From contig NZ_JADBGI010000039.1 in the NCBI RefSeq assembly GCF_014892575.1, positions 1 to 32,156 on the forward strand: a stretch of DNA of 32,156 nt, written 5' to 3'. Numbering within the stretch: position 1 is the first letter of the stretch; every line of letters begins with the position of its first letter. The stretch comes from Nocardiopsis coralli. Its GTDB lineage: Bacteria > Actinomycetota > Actinomycetes > Streptosporangiales > Streptosporangiaceae. A program made the position numbers and the translations under genes. Of this stretch, positions 1 through 7,273 are shown piece by piece. The notes beneath the pieces are model-generated. The model worked only from the letters and a program-made list of their open reading frames with translations. It did not search any database and had not been told where the DNA came from.

Positions 1-36
1 TTTACGGGCCCGCCGCTTGACATAGAAGCGTCCCCG
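1..36. repeat. Left copy of a 36 bp inverted repeat at the window ends
   Basis: Bases 1-36 are the exact reverse complement of 32119-32154. The copy begins 18 bp past the stop of the SRPBCC gene and may extend beyond the window. Read in the direction of the adjacent gene, each copy starts CGGGGACG, contains the small stem CGCTT/AAGCG and the palindrome CGGGCCCG, and ends GTAAA. The identity is seen directly. What the element is (transposon end, dispersed intergenic repeat or assembly edge) is unknown. Confidence 0.85.
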
Positions 37-54
37 GGGGGCAGGACACCCGCG

Positions 55-678
55 TCAGGCGTCCCGGCCGGTGTAGAAGGCCACGGTCCGAGCGGCCGCG
101 GCCTCGGCAGCCCCGGGGTCGCCGCCCGCCGCGACGTGCGCCTCGCCCCAGCGCTGCCCGACCAGCGCGGCGAAGTCGCGGTAGGAACCCGATTCCTCCC
201 AGGCGGTGTCGCCGTCGGGGTAGGGGTCACCGGTCTCCAGGTACAGGGCGAGGCCGACCAGCGCCTGTTCCCACCCGATGCCGGTGGCCCCGGGACCGTA
301 GGTGGCGAAGAAGTCGTCGACCGGCGCGGCGTGGGCGATCTGCAGGCGGGCGCGTTCCTCGCCGGCCGTGCTGAAGCGCGCCTCGAGCTCGCTGTAGCCG
401 CCGAACTCCCAGGTCACCCGGAAGGACCGCGGCGGGTCGCAGGCCAGGACACGGCCGCCGGCGTTGTCCTGCACCTGGTACGTGCCGTCCTGCACGAGCT
501 CGCCGGTGACGGGCATGAACCACCGGGCGAGGCGTTCGCGGTCGGTGCAGGCCCGCCACAGGTCCTCCACCGGGGCGCCGAGGTCCCGGGTGAGCACGAC
601 CGCGTACTCCTGGCCGTCGGCGGTGTCCTCGATGTCGACCCTGCGGTCGACGGCGTCCACGTGGTTACTCATGTCCAT
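55..678 (-). CDS. SRPBCC / AHSA1-like domain protein
   Basis: This 207-residue protein belongs to the SRPBCC (START-like) fold, close to the family named after the activator of Hsp90 ATPase. Typical family features are the N-terminal strand with 'RDLGAPVEDLWRA', the 'ERLARWFMP' segment, the mid-protein 'SFRVTWEFGG' and a C-terminal helix with 'GIGWEQALVGLALYLE'. Such proteins are cytosolic and bind a hydrophobic ligand in a cavity; the ligand here cannot be told. I place the start at ATG 678, because GGAGGGGG lies about ten bases upstream; an in-frame start at 726 would add 16 residues with no family resemblance. It is the last gene of a minus-strand block, 93 bp after a possible lipoprotein gene, with the terminal repeat just beyond its stop. 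Family assignment is firm, function is open. Confidence 0.85.
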   Translation of the reverse strand: MDMSNHVDAVDRRVDIEDTADGQEYAVVLTRDLGAPVEDLWRACTDRERLARWFMPVTGELVQDGTYQVQDNAGGRVLACDPPRSFRVTWEFGGYSELEARFSTAGEERARLQIAHAAPVDDFFATYGPGATGIGWEQALVGLALYLETGDPYPDGDTAWEESGSYRDFAALVGQRWGEAHVAAGGDPGAAEAAAARTVAFYTGRDA

Positions 679-771
679 CACTGGTTCCCCCTCCGGTGCT
701 CCCTGCTCGTCATTCCCCCTGTGCACACGGGTTATCTCCGGGGCAGGGGCCGGACACCGGCGCGCCGTCCC

Positions 772-1224
772 TCAGGCGTCGGAGAGGACCACCCGTCCGC
801 GTGCGGCCGGTGCCCCGTCGGCGAGCACGGCCAGCGCGGGGTCCAGGACGGTCGCCTCGACGTCGGTCCCGCACTCCAGCGCGGCCGTCAGGGTGTGCCC
901 GGATCCCAGGTCGGCCGTGCCCTCCGGCAGCACGACCGTGCACTCGGCGGACTGCTCGAGGTGGGAGAAGGACACCTCCGCCTCGTCGCCCGACCGCAGG
1001 GGTTCGGCGGTGGCCCCGTCCTCGGGCCGGACCGCGGTGAGCTCGACGGGCACGGGGGCACCCGCGTCGAAGGTGTGGGCGGTCTCGGGTTCGGCCGCCT
1101 CGACGGTGACCTCGGGCGGCGGGGCGGGGCCGGGGACCGGGGTCAGCGGGGTACAGGCCAGCGTCCCGAGCAGCGCCGTCACGGGGACCAGGACACGGGG
1201 CGGCAGTGCGGAGTTCCGGTGCAT
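772..1224 (-). CDS. Small secreted protein, possible lipoprotein
   Basis: This 150-residue protein starts with a short basic stretch (MHRNSALPPR) and a hydrophobic run (VLVPVTALLGTLA) followed by Cys24, then a proline-rich linker (residues 27-38). That is the layout of a lipoprotein signal, although the lipobox reads T-L-A-C rather than the usual L-A-G-C, so lipidation is uncertain. Two more cysteines (95 and 118) could form a disulfide outside the cell. The start at 1224 has AGGA about seven bases upstream. I do not recognise the mature domain. The gene lies 95 bp downstream of the sacsin-like ATPase on the same strand and could be cotranscribed with it. Confidence 0.7.
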   Translation of the reverse strand: MHRNSALPPRVLVPVTALLGTLACTPLTPVPGPAPPPEVTVEAAEPETAHTFDAGAPVPVELTAVRPEDGATAEPLRSGDEAEVSFSHLEQSAECTVVLPEGTADLGSGHTLTAALECGTDVEATVLDPALAVLADGAPAARGRVVLSDA

Positions 1225-1319
1225 GGGGGAATCCTGTCGTCGACGAGGGGACAGGGAGCATACCCGCCGTGGGCGCTCTCCGACCCCCTGTTCCGGGCAG
1301 GACCGGTGCGGCGCGTGCC

Positions 1320-4300
1320 TCAGTCCAGGTCGGCCTCGGCGAGCAGGCGGGCGGCCGCCGACGGGTCGCTCAGGGCCGCCGCGAGCAGGTGACGGCGCGA
1401 CCACTCCCCCGCCCGCCAGCACAGGCCGCGCGCCAGCCCGTCTGTGGTGGAGGCGTGCACCCCGTCGTCGCCGATGAACCACTCGGTCTCGGTTCCGTCC
1501 ACGGTCAGGGTCTGGTGGTGCAGGTAGGTGCGGTCGGCCGATCCCAGGAACAGTTCGGCCTCGTCGGGGACCTGCCGGATCCGCCCCGCCGAGGTGACGC
1601 GTCCGGTCACGGCCTCGCTCGCCAGGTCGAGGTCGAGCACGTCGGCGAGGTTCCCGGCCAGCGCCGCGGGTGCGATGACCAGGGGCGCGTCCAGGAGCGG
1701 GAGGAGGTCCGGGGAGTCCAGGACCAGGGTGTCCTCGGCGTCGGCGACCACGATGGTGCCCTCGCGCACCGCGCGCACGCGGGTGGGCGGGGAGACCAGG
1801 GACGGGTCGGTGGCGGCCACGGCCGTCCACAGGCTGTGGAGGGTGACGCGCCCGACGTGCCGCGCGGGGTCGGCCAGGCGGGTGAGGAGGTCGTCCGGGC
1901 CGTCGGGGTCGGCGAGCAGCTCGGCGACGGTGGTGCGCACCCCCAGGGCCCGCGCGAACTCGCGGTCCACGGTGGTCGGCGCCTCGTCGTAGAGGCCGGC
2001 CAGGGCGGGCTCGGCGTCACCGGCACGCAGCTCCACGGGGGCGCGCCCCGCCAGACGAGCGCGCGAACGCAGCCACCAGGCCGTGTACGAGGGCACGTCC
2101 TCGACCCTGCCGTCGGGCATGAGCACCCTGGCCGGGGAGGTCACGGCCTCACGCAGCGGGCCCTCGGCGAGCATGGCCAGCGCCTGGGGCCAGCGGTCCT
2201 CGGCCACGCAGTCCAGGTCGGCGACGCAGACCAGCTCGGGCACGACCGGGGGCAGCTCCGGGTCGCCGACGCGCTCGAGCACGGCGTCGGCCCAGTCCTC
2301 GATCCCGTCTCCGTCGAAGTCGTCGGTGATCTCCTCCCCGAGCGCGACCTCCTCGGCCCGCACCAGGCCGAACTCCCAGAGGGCGCCGACCGAGCGGAGC
2401 ACCTCGGCGCCGTGGCGGTCGACGAGGTCCTGGTGCACGGTCCCGAAGGGTGCATCGTCGGCGAGCACGTCCGCCAGGGGCGCGCCGGGCACGAGGAGCT
2501 CGCCGGCCACCGAGTAGCCGTCCTCGTCGTCGCGCAGGGCGAGCTCGGACAGCCACGAGAGGTCGTCGGTGCCGGTCCCGGAGGAGGCGACCAGGTCGAG
2601 CACGGCTTCGGCGATCGGGTCGGGGTCGTCGGCGTCCAGGGAGTCGCGCACGGCCGCCTCGGTGCGCGGGTCGGCGAGCACGGTCGCGGCCGTGGCCTCG
2701 ACGGTGCCCAGGCGCAGCAGGAGCGGGTGGGCGGCCTCGGGGTGGACCACACGCACGCCGAGCGCCTCGGAGTCGGTGGGGTGCCAGTCCCCGGTCGGCA
2801 TGAGCAGGGACCGCGGTCCGCGCACCAGGCGCCCGTCCACCAACGGCACGGGCAGCGCGCCCAGGTCGGTGGTGTCGGCGGTGGCCAGGGTCGCGTACAG
2901 CTCGGCCCACCACGCCGGGGCGCGGTCGGTGTCGGAGAGCAGGTCGGCGAGGTCGGCCAGGCCCAGGCGCCGCACCTTGAGCGCGACCAGGGCCGGGTGG
3001 CGCGGGTTCCATGCGCCCGGCAGGACCTGCGGGACCAGCTCGGACAGGAGCCCGGCCAGCCCGTCGGCGCCGCCCCCGGAGTCCAGGAGCACGGCGTCGC
3101 GCGGGGCGACCGGCATGCCCGACTCGGTGACCAGGAACGGGGTGTCGCGCAGGGGCTCGGCGACACGGGTGCGGAAGACCGAGTCGACCGGTCCGCCGCC
3201 CAACTTGGCCCCGGGCACCAGGTCCAGGGCGGCGCGGGCGTCGAACCGGCGCAGGAGGGCGCAGTAGGCGTTGGCGGCCTCCATGAGCAGCAGGTCGGTC
3301 CCGGCGCCCGACTGCACTCCGCGGCGGTCGGTACTGAGCGGGAACGTGCCGAACAGGACCGCCGGCAGGTCGAGCGCGGTGTCGGTGGGCGTCGGCGCGT
3401 GCACGACGGGCTCCACGTCGGAGGGCATCGGGGCGACCCGGCCCTCGGCGTCGACGGGGACGGCCCAGGTCAGGCTCCATTCGGTGCGCTCGCGCTCTTC
3501 GGCGGGGCGGTCGGCGAGCACCTCCTGGGAGAAGCGGCCCGAGCGCGACAGCAGGCGCCAGGCGGTGGTGCGTTCGCCGTGCGCGCCGCTGTTGGTGGTG
3601 GTCAGGTCGGCGTCGGCCGCGCCGCCCTCCTCGCGGGTGAGCACGTGTTCGGCGCCGTCGACACGCACGCGGACCTCGGCGAGGCCGTCGAGCGCGAGCA
3701 GCAGGGCCTCACCGGTGCGGTCGAGGAGTTCGCGCACGCGCTGGGCGGAGTCCTCGTCGCGCAGTACGAGCGTGACGGCGGTGTCGTAACCGTCCGGGAC
3801 CCGGGTCTCGTCGCTGGGGAACGGCAGGCGGAGCATGGGCACGTGCCCGGACCGGCGCTGGACCTCCAGGGCGAGGTCCTCGTGGGTGCCGTCCGCGGCG
3901 AGCAGGTCGGCCACGGCCGCGCCCGCCTGGGCCCCGGAGAAGTGCACGGCGCCCGCGGAGGAGGCCACGGTGACGTCGTCGCTCAGGGCGGACACCGCGG
4001 AGAACCCGACCCCGAACCGCCCGGCGGAGCCCTCGTCGCCGCGTTTGGTGGACGCGCGCAGCGTCGACAGGGACTCCACGCCCTCGGGGGTGAGCGGTGC
4101 GCCGGTGTTGGCGGCGGTGAGGCGGTCGTCGCTGAGTTCCAGGAGCAGGCGCCCGGGCCCGCCCGAACGGCGGGCGGCGTCGGCGGCGTTCTGGGCGAGC
4201 TCGACGACGACACGGTCGCGGTAGCCGCCGAGCGCGAAGTCCTCCTCGGCGTTGGCGTCCTCGCGGAACCGGGCGGGGGCGTCCGCCCACGCGGCCAGCA

Positions 4301-4364
4301 CCCGCCTGCGCAGCTCGGCCGTCTGGAAGGGGTCGGCCGCCGCAGCGGTCGCGGACTCGGCCAT
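1320..4364 (-). CDS. Sacsin/Hsp90-like GHKL ATPase-domain protein
   Basis: This is a large cytosolic protein of 1014 residues. Residues about 45-130 form a GHKL-type ATP-binding domain like that of Hsp90 and sacsin. The N-box ELAQNAADA has Glu55 as the likely catalytic base and Asn59 as a Mg ligand; the first glycine box is weakened to AANTGAP; STKRGDE is the lid region, and GRFGVGFSAV (115-124) is the second glycine box. The remaining 850 residues have no motif I can name. Start ATG 4364 is preceded by GAGGAG at eight bases. Such proteins are common in actinobacteria and annotated as 'molecular chaperone Hsp90' or 'sacsin N-terminal ATP-binding-like'; chaperone activity is inferred, not shown. 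A possible -10 box (TAGGGT) lies at 4428-4433. Confidence 0.85.
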   Translation of the reverse strand: MAESATAAAADPFQTAELRRRVLAAWADAPARFREDANAEEDFALGGYRDRVVVELAQNAADAARRSGGPGRLLLELSDDRLTAANTGAPLTPEGVESLSTLRASTKRGDEGSAGRFGVGFSAVSALSDDVTVASSAGAVHFSGAQAGAAVADLLAADGTHEDLALEVQRRSGHVPMLRLPFPSDETRVPDGYDTAVTLVLRDEDSAQRVRELLDRTGEALLLALDGLAEVRVRVDGAEHVLTREEGGAADADLTTTNSGAHGERTTAWRLLSRSGRFSQEVLADRPAEERERTEWSLTWAVPVDAEGRVAPMPSDVEPVVHAPTPTDTALDLPAVLFGTFPLSTDRRGVQSGAGTDLLLMEAANAYCALLRRFDARAALDLVPGAKLGGGPVDSVFRTRVAEPLRDTPFLVTESGMPVAPRDAVLLDSGGGADGLAGLLSELVPQVLPGAWNPRHPALVALKVRRLGLADLADLLSDTDRAPAWWAELYATLATADTTDLGALPVPLVDGRLVRGPRSLLMPTGDWHPTDSEALGVRVVHPEAAHPLLLRLGTVEATAATVLADPRTEAAVRDSLDADDPDPIAEAVLDLVASSGTGTDDLSWLSELALRDDEDGYSVAGELLVPGAPLADVLADDAPFGTVHQDLVDRHGAEVLRSVGALWEFGLVRAEEVALGEEITDDFDGDGIEDWADAVLERVGDPELPPVVPELVCVADLDCVAEDRWPQALAMLAEGPLREAVTSPARVLMPDGRVEDVPSYTAWWLRSRARLAGRAPVELRAGDAEPALAGLYDEAPTTVDREFARALGVRTTVAELLADPDGPDDLLTRLADPARHVGRVTLHSLWTAVAATDPSLVSPPTRVRAVREGTIVVADAEDTLVLDSPDLLPLLDAPLVIAPAALAGNLADVLDLDLASEAVTGRVTSAGRIRQVPDEAELFLGSADRTYLHHQTLTVDGTETEWFIGDDGVHASTTDGLARGLCWRAGEWSRRHLLAAALSDPSAAARLLAEADLD

Positions 4365-4496
4365 GGTGGACTCCTCGTGCGCTGGGGACACAACACCGTC
4401 CGCGGCGGGGCGCACGCGGGTACACCGACCCTAGGACATGCGCGCAGGGCTCCGGCCCCCGCCACGCGCCCGGCCCGGCCGCCGGGGGCGGACACG

Positions 4497-4534
4497 ACGG
4501 TGCCCCGGCGCGGCGGACCGCACCGGGGCACCGT
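4497..4534 (-). terminator. Terminator after the DUF3027 gene
   Basis: A perfect 12 bp stem (4497-4508 with 4523-4534) closes a 14-base loop just beyond the stop of the DUF3027 gene. There is no T-run, as is usual in high-GC actinobacteria. It separates that gene from the sacsin-like ATPase gene. Confidence 0.7.
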
Positions 4535-4541
4535 GAACGTG

Positions 4542-5357
4542 TCAGGAGTCGGCGGTGACCAACTCCAGCTCGGTGGTGTCGTCGAAGACGATGTGGTCGT
4601 ACCCGACCTCGTCGATGACGGGCGCGACGGGTTCGTTCTGCGACTCGGGCGCACGCACCTCCGAGTGCGCACCGCAGCCGTGGTCGAGCGATACGACCCG
4701 GCCGTCGTCCGGCGCGAACTCGTTCGTGCACACCCCGAACATCTTCCGCAGCTCACCCGCCAGCGGCGTCAGGAACCCGCAGGTCGCACACCGGGCCGGT
4801 GCCTGGTTGGAGACCGGGTTGCGCGGGCCGGACTCGCCCTCGTACCAACGCTGGGCGGCCTGCTCGCGGCCGTACTCCGAGAGGACCTGACGGCGCCCCA
4901 GACCCAGCTCCCAGATCATCTGCTGGTCGACGCCCTCGGCCTCGAGATCGGTCTCGGGGACCTGGGCGTAGCCGGGGATGAGGCGCTCGTCGCCCTCCTC
5001 CGTGGGCAGCAGGTCGCCGGCCCCGACATCGCCGGGGCGCAGTCGCTGCTTCCACGGGACCCACTCGGGCGCGGTCAGCGCGCCCTTGCCGGGCAGGAGG
5101 ACCACCTCGTTGACCGTGACGTTCTTCGCGCGCGCGGCGCGGACCACGGTGACGGCGTAGTTCCACCCCGGGTATGCGGGGTCCAGGCACTCGAAGTAGT
5201 GCGTGACCAGGCGCGTGTCCTCGACCTGGGGGGTGAGGGACTCACCCACCCACTCGGGTCGCCCGATCTCGGCGGCGACCGAGCGGGCGAGATCCACCGC
5301 CTCGATACATGCCTTGTCCGGTACAGGAGATCGTCGAGAAGGGCTCACGTTCCCCAT
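4542..5357 (-). CDS. DUF3027 domain protein
   Basis: This 271-residue protein matches the actinobacterial DUF3027 family. The N-terminal part carries 'CIEAVDLARSVAAE' and 'VTHYFECLDPAYPGWNYAVTVVRA'. A central acidic part follows, then a C-terminal cysteine cluster: CATCGF, GVCTNEF and 'VSLDHGCGAHSE'. These Cys and His residues probably bind zinc. No enzymatic function is known for the family. The start is uncertain: ATG 5357 is chosen, GTG 5363 and GTG 5348 are in frame, and none has a strong ribosome site. From memory, this gene commonly lies next to a cold-shock gene in actinobacteria, as here, but each of the two has its own terminator, so they need not be one transcript. Confidence 0.85.
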   Translation of the reverse strand: MGNVSPSRRSPVPDKACIEAVDLARSVAAEIGRPEWVGESLTPQVEDTRLVTHYFECLDPAYPGWNYAVTVVRAARAKNVTVNEVVLLPGKGALTAPEWVPWKQRLRPGDVGAGDLLPTEEGDERLIPGYAQVPETDLEAEGVDQQMIWELGLGRRQVLSEYGREQAAQRWYEGESGPRNPVSNQAPARCATCGFLTPLAGELRKMFGVCTNEFAPDDGRVVSLDHGCGAHSEVRAPESQNEPVAPVIDEVGYDHIVFDDTTELELVTADS

Positions 5358-5422
5358 TCTCACTGATGACGGGCACCGATCTGACCAAGGCGGAGGCCCG
5401 GGTCGGTCAGTTCGGGGTCACG

Positions 5423-5454
5423 GGTCGGGCACGGACGGCGCGCCGTGCCCGACC
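5423..5454 (-). terminator. Terminator after the cold-shock gene
   Basis: A perfect 12 bp stem (5423-5434 with 5443-5454) with an 8-base loop begins nine bases past the stop of the cold-shock gene. It separates that transcript from the DUF3027 gene. Confidence 0.75.
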
Positions 5455-5462
5455 GCACCGGT

Positions 5463-5846
5463 TCAGGGGTCGAGCTCGTCGGCGACCACACGCAGGACGG
5501 ACGCGACCTTCGCCGCTTCACGGCGGTCGGGCCGGCGCCCCTTGCGGTATCCGCTGGAGAGCCCTTCCAGGAGTTTGATGAGATCCTCGGTGATGACGAC
5601 CATCTCGTCGGGTTTCTTGCGACGGGCGTCGACCACCGAGTGCTGGGAGTCGAGGAGCTTCACCTGGAGCGCCTGCGCACCCTTGCGTCCGTCCGCGACG
5701 CCGAACTCCACCCGCTGCCCCGTGCGGAGCGCGGTGGTTCCGGCGGGCAGAGAGGTGGAGTGCACGAACACCTCACCGCCGTCGTCGCGCGTGAGGAAAC
5801 CGAAACCCTTGTCTCCGTCGTACCACTTGACCTTGCCGGTGGGCAC
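5463..5846 (-). CDS. Cold-shock domain protein with C-terminal extension
   Basis: Residues 1-67 form a cold-shock (OB-fold) nucleic-acid-binding domain with both RNA-binding motifs visible: KGFGFLT (RNP1) and VFVHS (RNP2). The protein has 127 residues, roughly 60 more than a minimal CspA. The extension is basic, with DARRKKPDE and YRKGRRPDRRE, then a short helix AAKVASVLRVVADEL. Such proteins bind single-stranded RNA or DNA and melt RNA structure. The start is GTG 5846, with GAGG eight bases upstream. The long upstream gap and downstream terminator suggest a single-gene transcript. Family call is secure; the job of the extension is unknown. Confidence 0.93.
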   Translation of the reverse strand: MPTGKVKWYDGDKGFGFLTRDDGGEVFVHSTSLPAGTTALRTGQRVEFGVADGRKGAQALQVKLLDSQHSVVDARRKKPDEMVVITEDLIKLLEGLSSGYRKGRRPDRREAAKVASVLRVVADELDP

Positions 5847-6331
5847 TGGGCGACCTCATGCTTTCAGTGTCGGGGACCGCGGGACCGAAACCCGGGGGCG
5901 CCCCGTCCGCGTCGATCCTGTGCGTTCCCTGGGCGGCCCTCCGGTGTTTCGTGGGTACCCTCCCAGGCTATCCGGAGGGGGTATCCGGGCGCGAGGGCAT
6001 AATTCCCCCTTGCGGTACCACCCGGGCACAGGAACGAGGCCCGGATGCGGTTTCACCCGGGCCTCGTGTGATCGATGACGGTCCCGATCACCGCTGGGTG
6101 CGGAGTATGGGACGGGACTCGGCGGAGTCGGGGCCGTCTCGACGCGGTCGGTTCCCACGCTGGCGGAATGGGTCACCGGTACCGGTGTGGCCACCGTGTA
6201 GCGAAAGTGGCCGTGTACCGACATGACTACCCGAAACAGCGCCCCCGGACGCGTAGTAACGGCCTGGCCGGAAAAGGTTATTCCGAGCATTTGCCAAGCA
6301 GTGACCCGCAGTTCCGGGAGGCCCTGCGAGC
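5847..6331. other. 485 bp intergenic region
   Basis: I see no convincing gene here: the frames that stay open lack family resemblance and ribosome sites. It must hold the promoter and 5' leader of the cold-shock gene and the 3' end of the HAAS gene transcript. Visible structure includes the hairpin at 6035-6066, a TACCCTCC...GGAGGGGGTA near-inverted repeat around 5957-5984, and, on the minus strand around 6175-6220, two copies of a TACACGG(T)GGCCAC-like word. None could be tied to a known regulator. Confidence 0.5.
6035..6066 (-). terminator. Hairpin, probable terminator
   Basis: A perfect 10 bp stem (6035-6044 with 6057-6066) encloses a 12-base loop. It sits 265 bp downstream of the HAAS gene stop and upstream of the cold-shock gene. 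It may end read-through from the HAAS gene. The unusually long distance also allows that it ends an unseen small RNA. Confidence 0.5.
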
Positions 6332-7099
6332 TCAGACGGGCTGGGCGGACTCCTCCTCGCTGCGGGCCGCACGCAGCACCCGCGGGAACAGGTAGAGGAC
6401 GCAGACCAGGTTGGCCAGACCCAGGCCGATCACGCCCGTGGCGGTCAGGGATTCCAGGATGTACTCGTCGACGTAGCGGGCCTCGCCGTTCCACAGGGAC
6501 ATCGCCAACACGCACGCCAGGGCCGGGACCCCGATGCCGATCCACGTGTCGCGCACGTTCCACACCCGGCTCAGGGCGACGAGCGCGGCGGCCAGGACCC
6601 ACACGAAGGCCAGGTCGAGCCACCAGGGGACGGTCAGCAGCATCAGGCCCAGGGCGGCGGCCTCGGCCGGGTGGGTGCGCACGACCAGGGCTATCCCCCG
6701 CAGGGTTCCGGTGCTCCTGGTGCGCTTGCCGCGCAGGTCCACGTCGGCCTGGCCGGGGCCTTCCAACAGGCCCATGATCCCGCTGCTGGGCCCGCCGCGC
6801 CAGGGCGGGGGCGGCCGGTCGGCGTGCCGGGGTCGGTCGGGGATGAGTTCGTCGTCCTCCAGGTCGAGGTTGCGGCCACCGCACTCGCGCTGCACCACGT
6901 CCTCGGCGCTGCCGAAGCTGCGCAGGATCCCGCGCACCGTGTCCACGTGGTCGTCCGGGGCGGCCCTGCGGCGTTCGTCGATCTTCGCGCGCAGCCTGGC
7001 CAGGAAGGACGTGCGTTCCCTCGCGGTCATGTGTCCGTACGACGCCAGCCCGACCTCGGACAAGTAGTCGAGTACCAATTGTTCCGAGCGCTGGTTCAT
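6332..7099 (-). CDS. HAAS-domain integral membrane protein
   Basis: This 255-residue protein begins with a HAAS-type domain: 'QLVLDYLSEVGLASYGHMTARERTSFLARLRAKIDERR' resembles the N-terminal helices that PadR-controlled membrane proteins use for signalling. A polar, proline-rich linker (about 95-115) follows, then several membrane segments (about 145-180, 187-206 and 225-245) and a charged C-terminus. Start ATG 7099 is chosen from the family pattern, although the ribosome site is weak; ATG 7123 with AGAGGGG upstream is an alternative. HAAS proteins are usually encoded next to a PadR regulator. None is adjacent here; the only PadR gene in the window is 20 kb away. Role unknown. Confidence 0.75.
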   Translation of the reverse strand: MNQRSEQLVLDYLSEVGLASYGHMTARERTSFLARLRAKIDERRRAAPDDHVDTVRGILRSFGSAEDVVQRECGGRNLDLEDDELIPDRPRHADRPPPPWRGGPSSGIMGLLEGPGQADVDLRGKRTRSTGTLRGIALVVRTHPAEAAALGLMLLTVPWWLDLAFVWVLAAALVALSRVWNVRDTWIGIGVPALACVLAMSLWNGEARYVDEYILESLTATGVIGLGLANLVCVLYLFPRVLRAARSEEESAQPV

Positions 7100-7260
7100 G
7101 GGCCCATGGTGGCCGAGAACCATCCGGCTTTTAACCCCTCTTTGCGGATTTCGGCGTCCGATACGGGGGTACACCTCCCCGGGCCGGATCGCGGGCCGCG
7201 GGAACCGCAGCCGGGTCAGGATCACCCTCCGTGAGAAGCCGTCCCCGGTCCGGGATCACC

Positions 7261-7266
7261 TAGCGT
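7261..7266 (+). promoter_or_regulatory. -10 box for a leaderless transcript
   Basis: TAGCGT ends seven bases before ATG 7274. That distance would put the first transcribed base at the start codon, a leaderless mRNA, which is common in actinobacteria. No good -35 box is seen. Confidence 0.5.
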
Positions 7267-7273
7267 GGGGACG

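Noticed and set aside
55..4364. A functional pair of AHSA1-like protein and Hsp90-like ATPase
   Set aside because: The names suggest a cochaperone pair, but the SRPBCC/AHSA1 family is broad and the ATPase is of sacsin type, not true Hsp90; the gene between them and the separate spacing give no real support.
1206..5366. A plus-strand open frame of over 1300 codons opposite the sacsin-like and DUF3027 genes
   Set aside because: It is Gly-, Val- and Arg-rich with no family resemblance or ribosome site and lies wholly antisense to well-supported genes; long antisense frames are expected at this GC content.
5953..5986. CsoR-like copper operator (TACCC...GGGTA pattern)
   Set aside because: The arms pair only with gaps and there is no copper gene or csoR nearby; chance is likely in GC-rich DNA.
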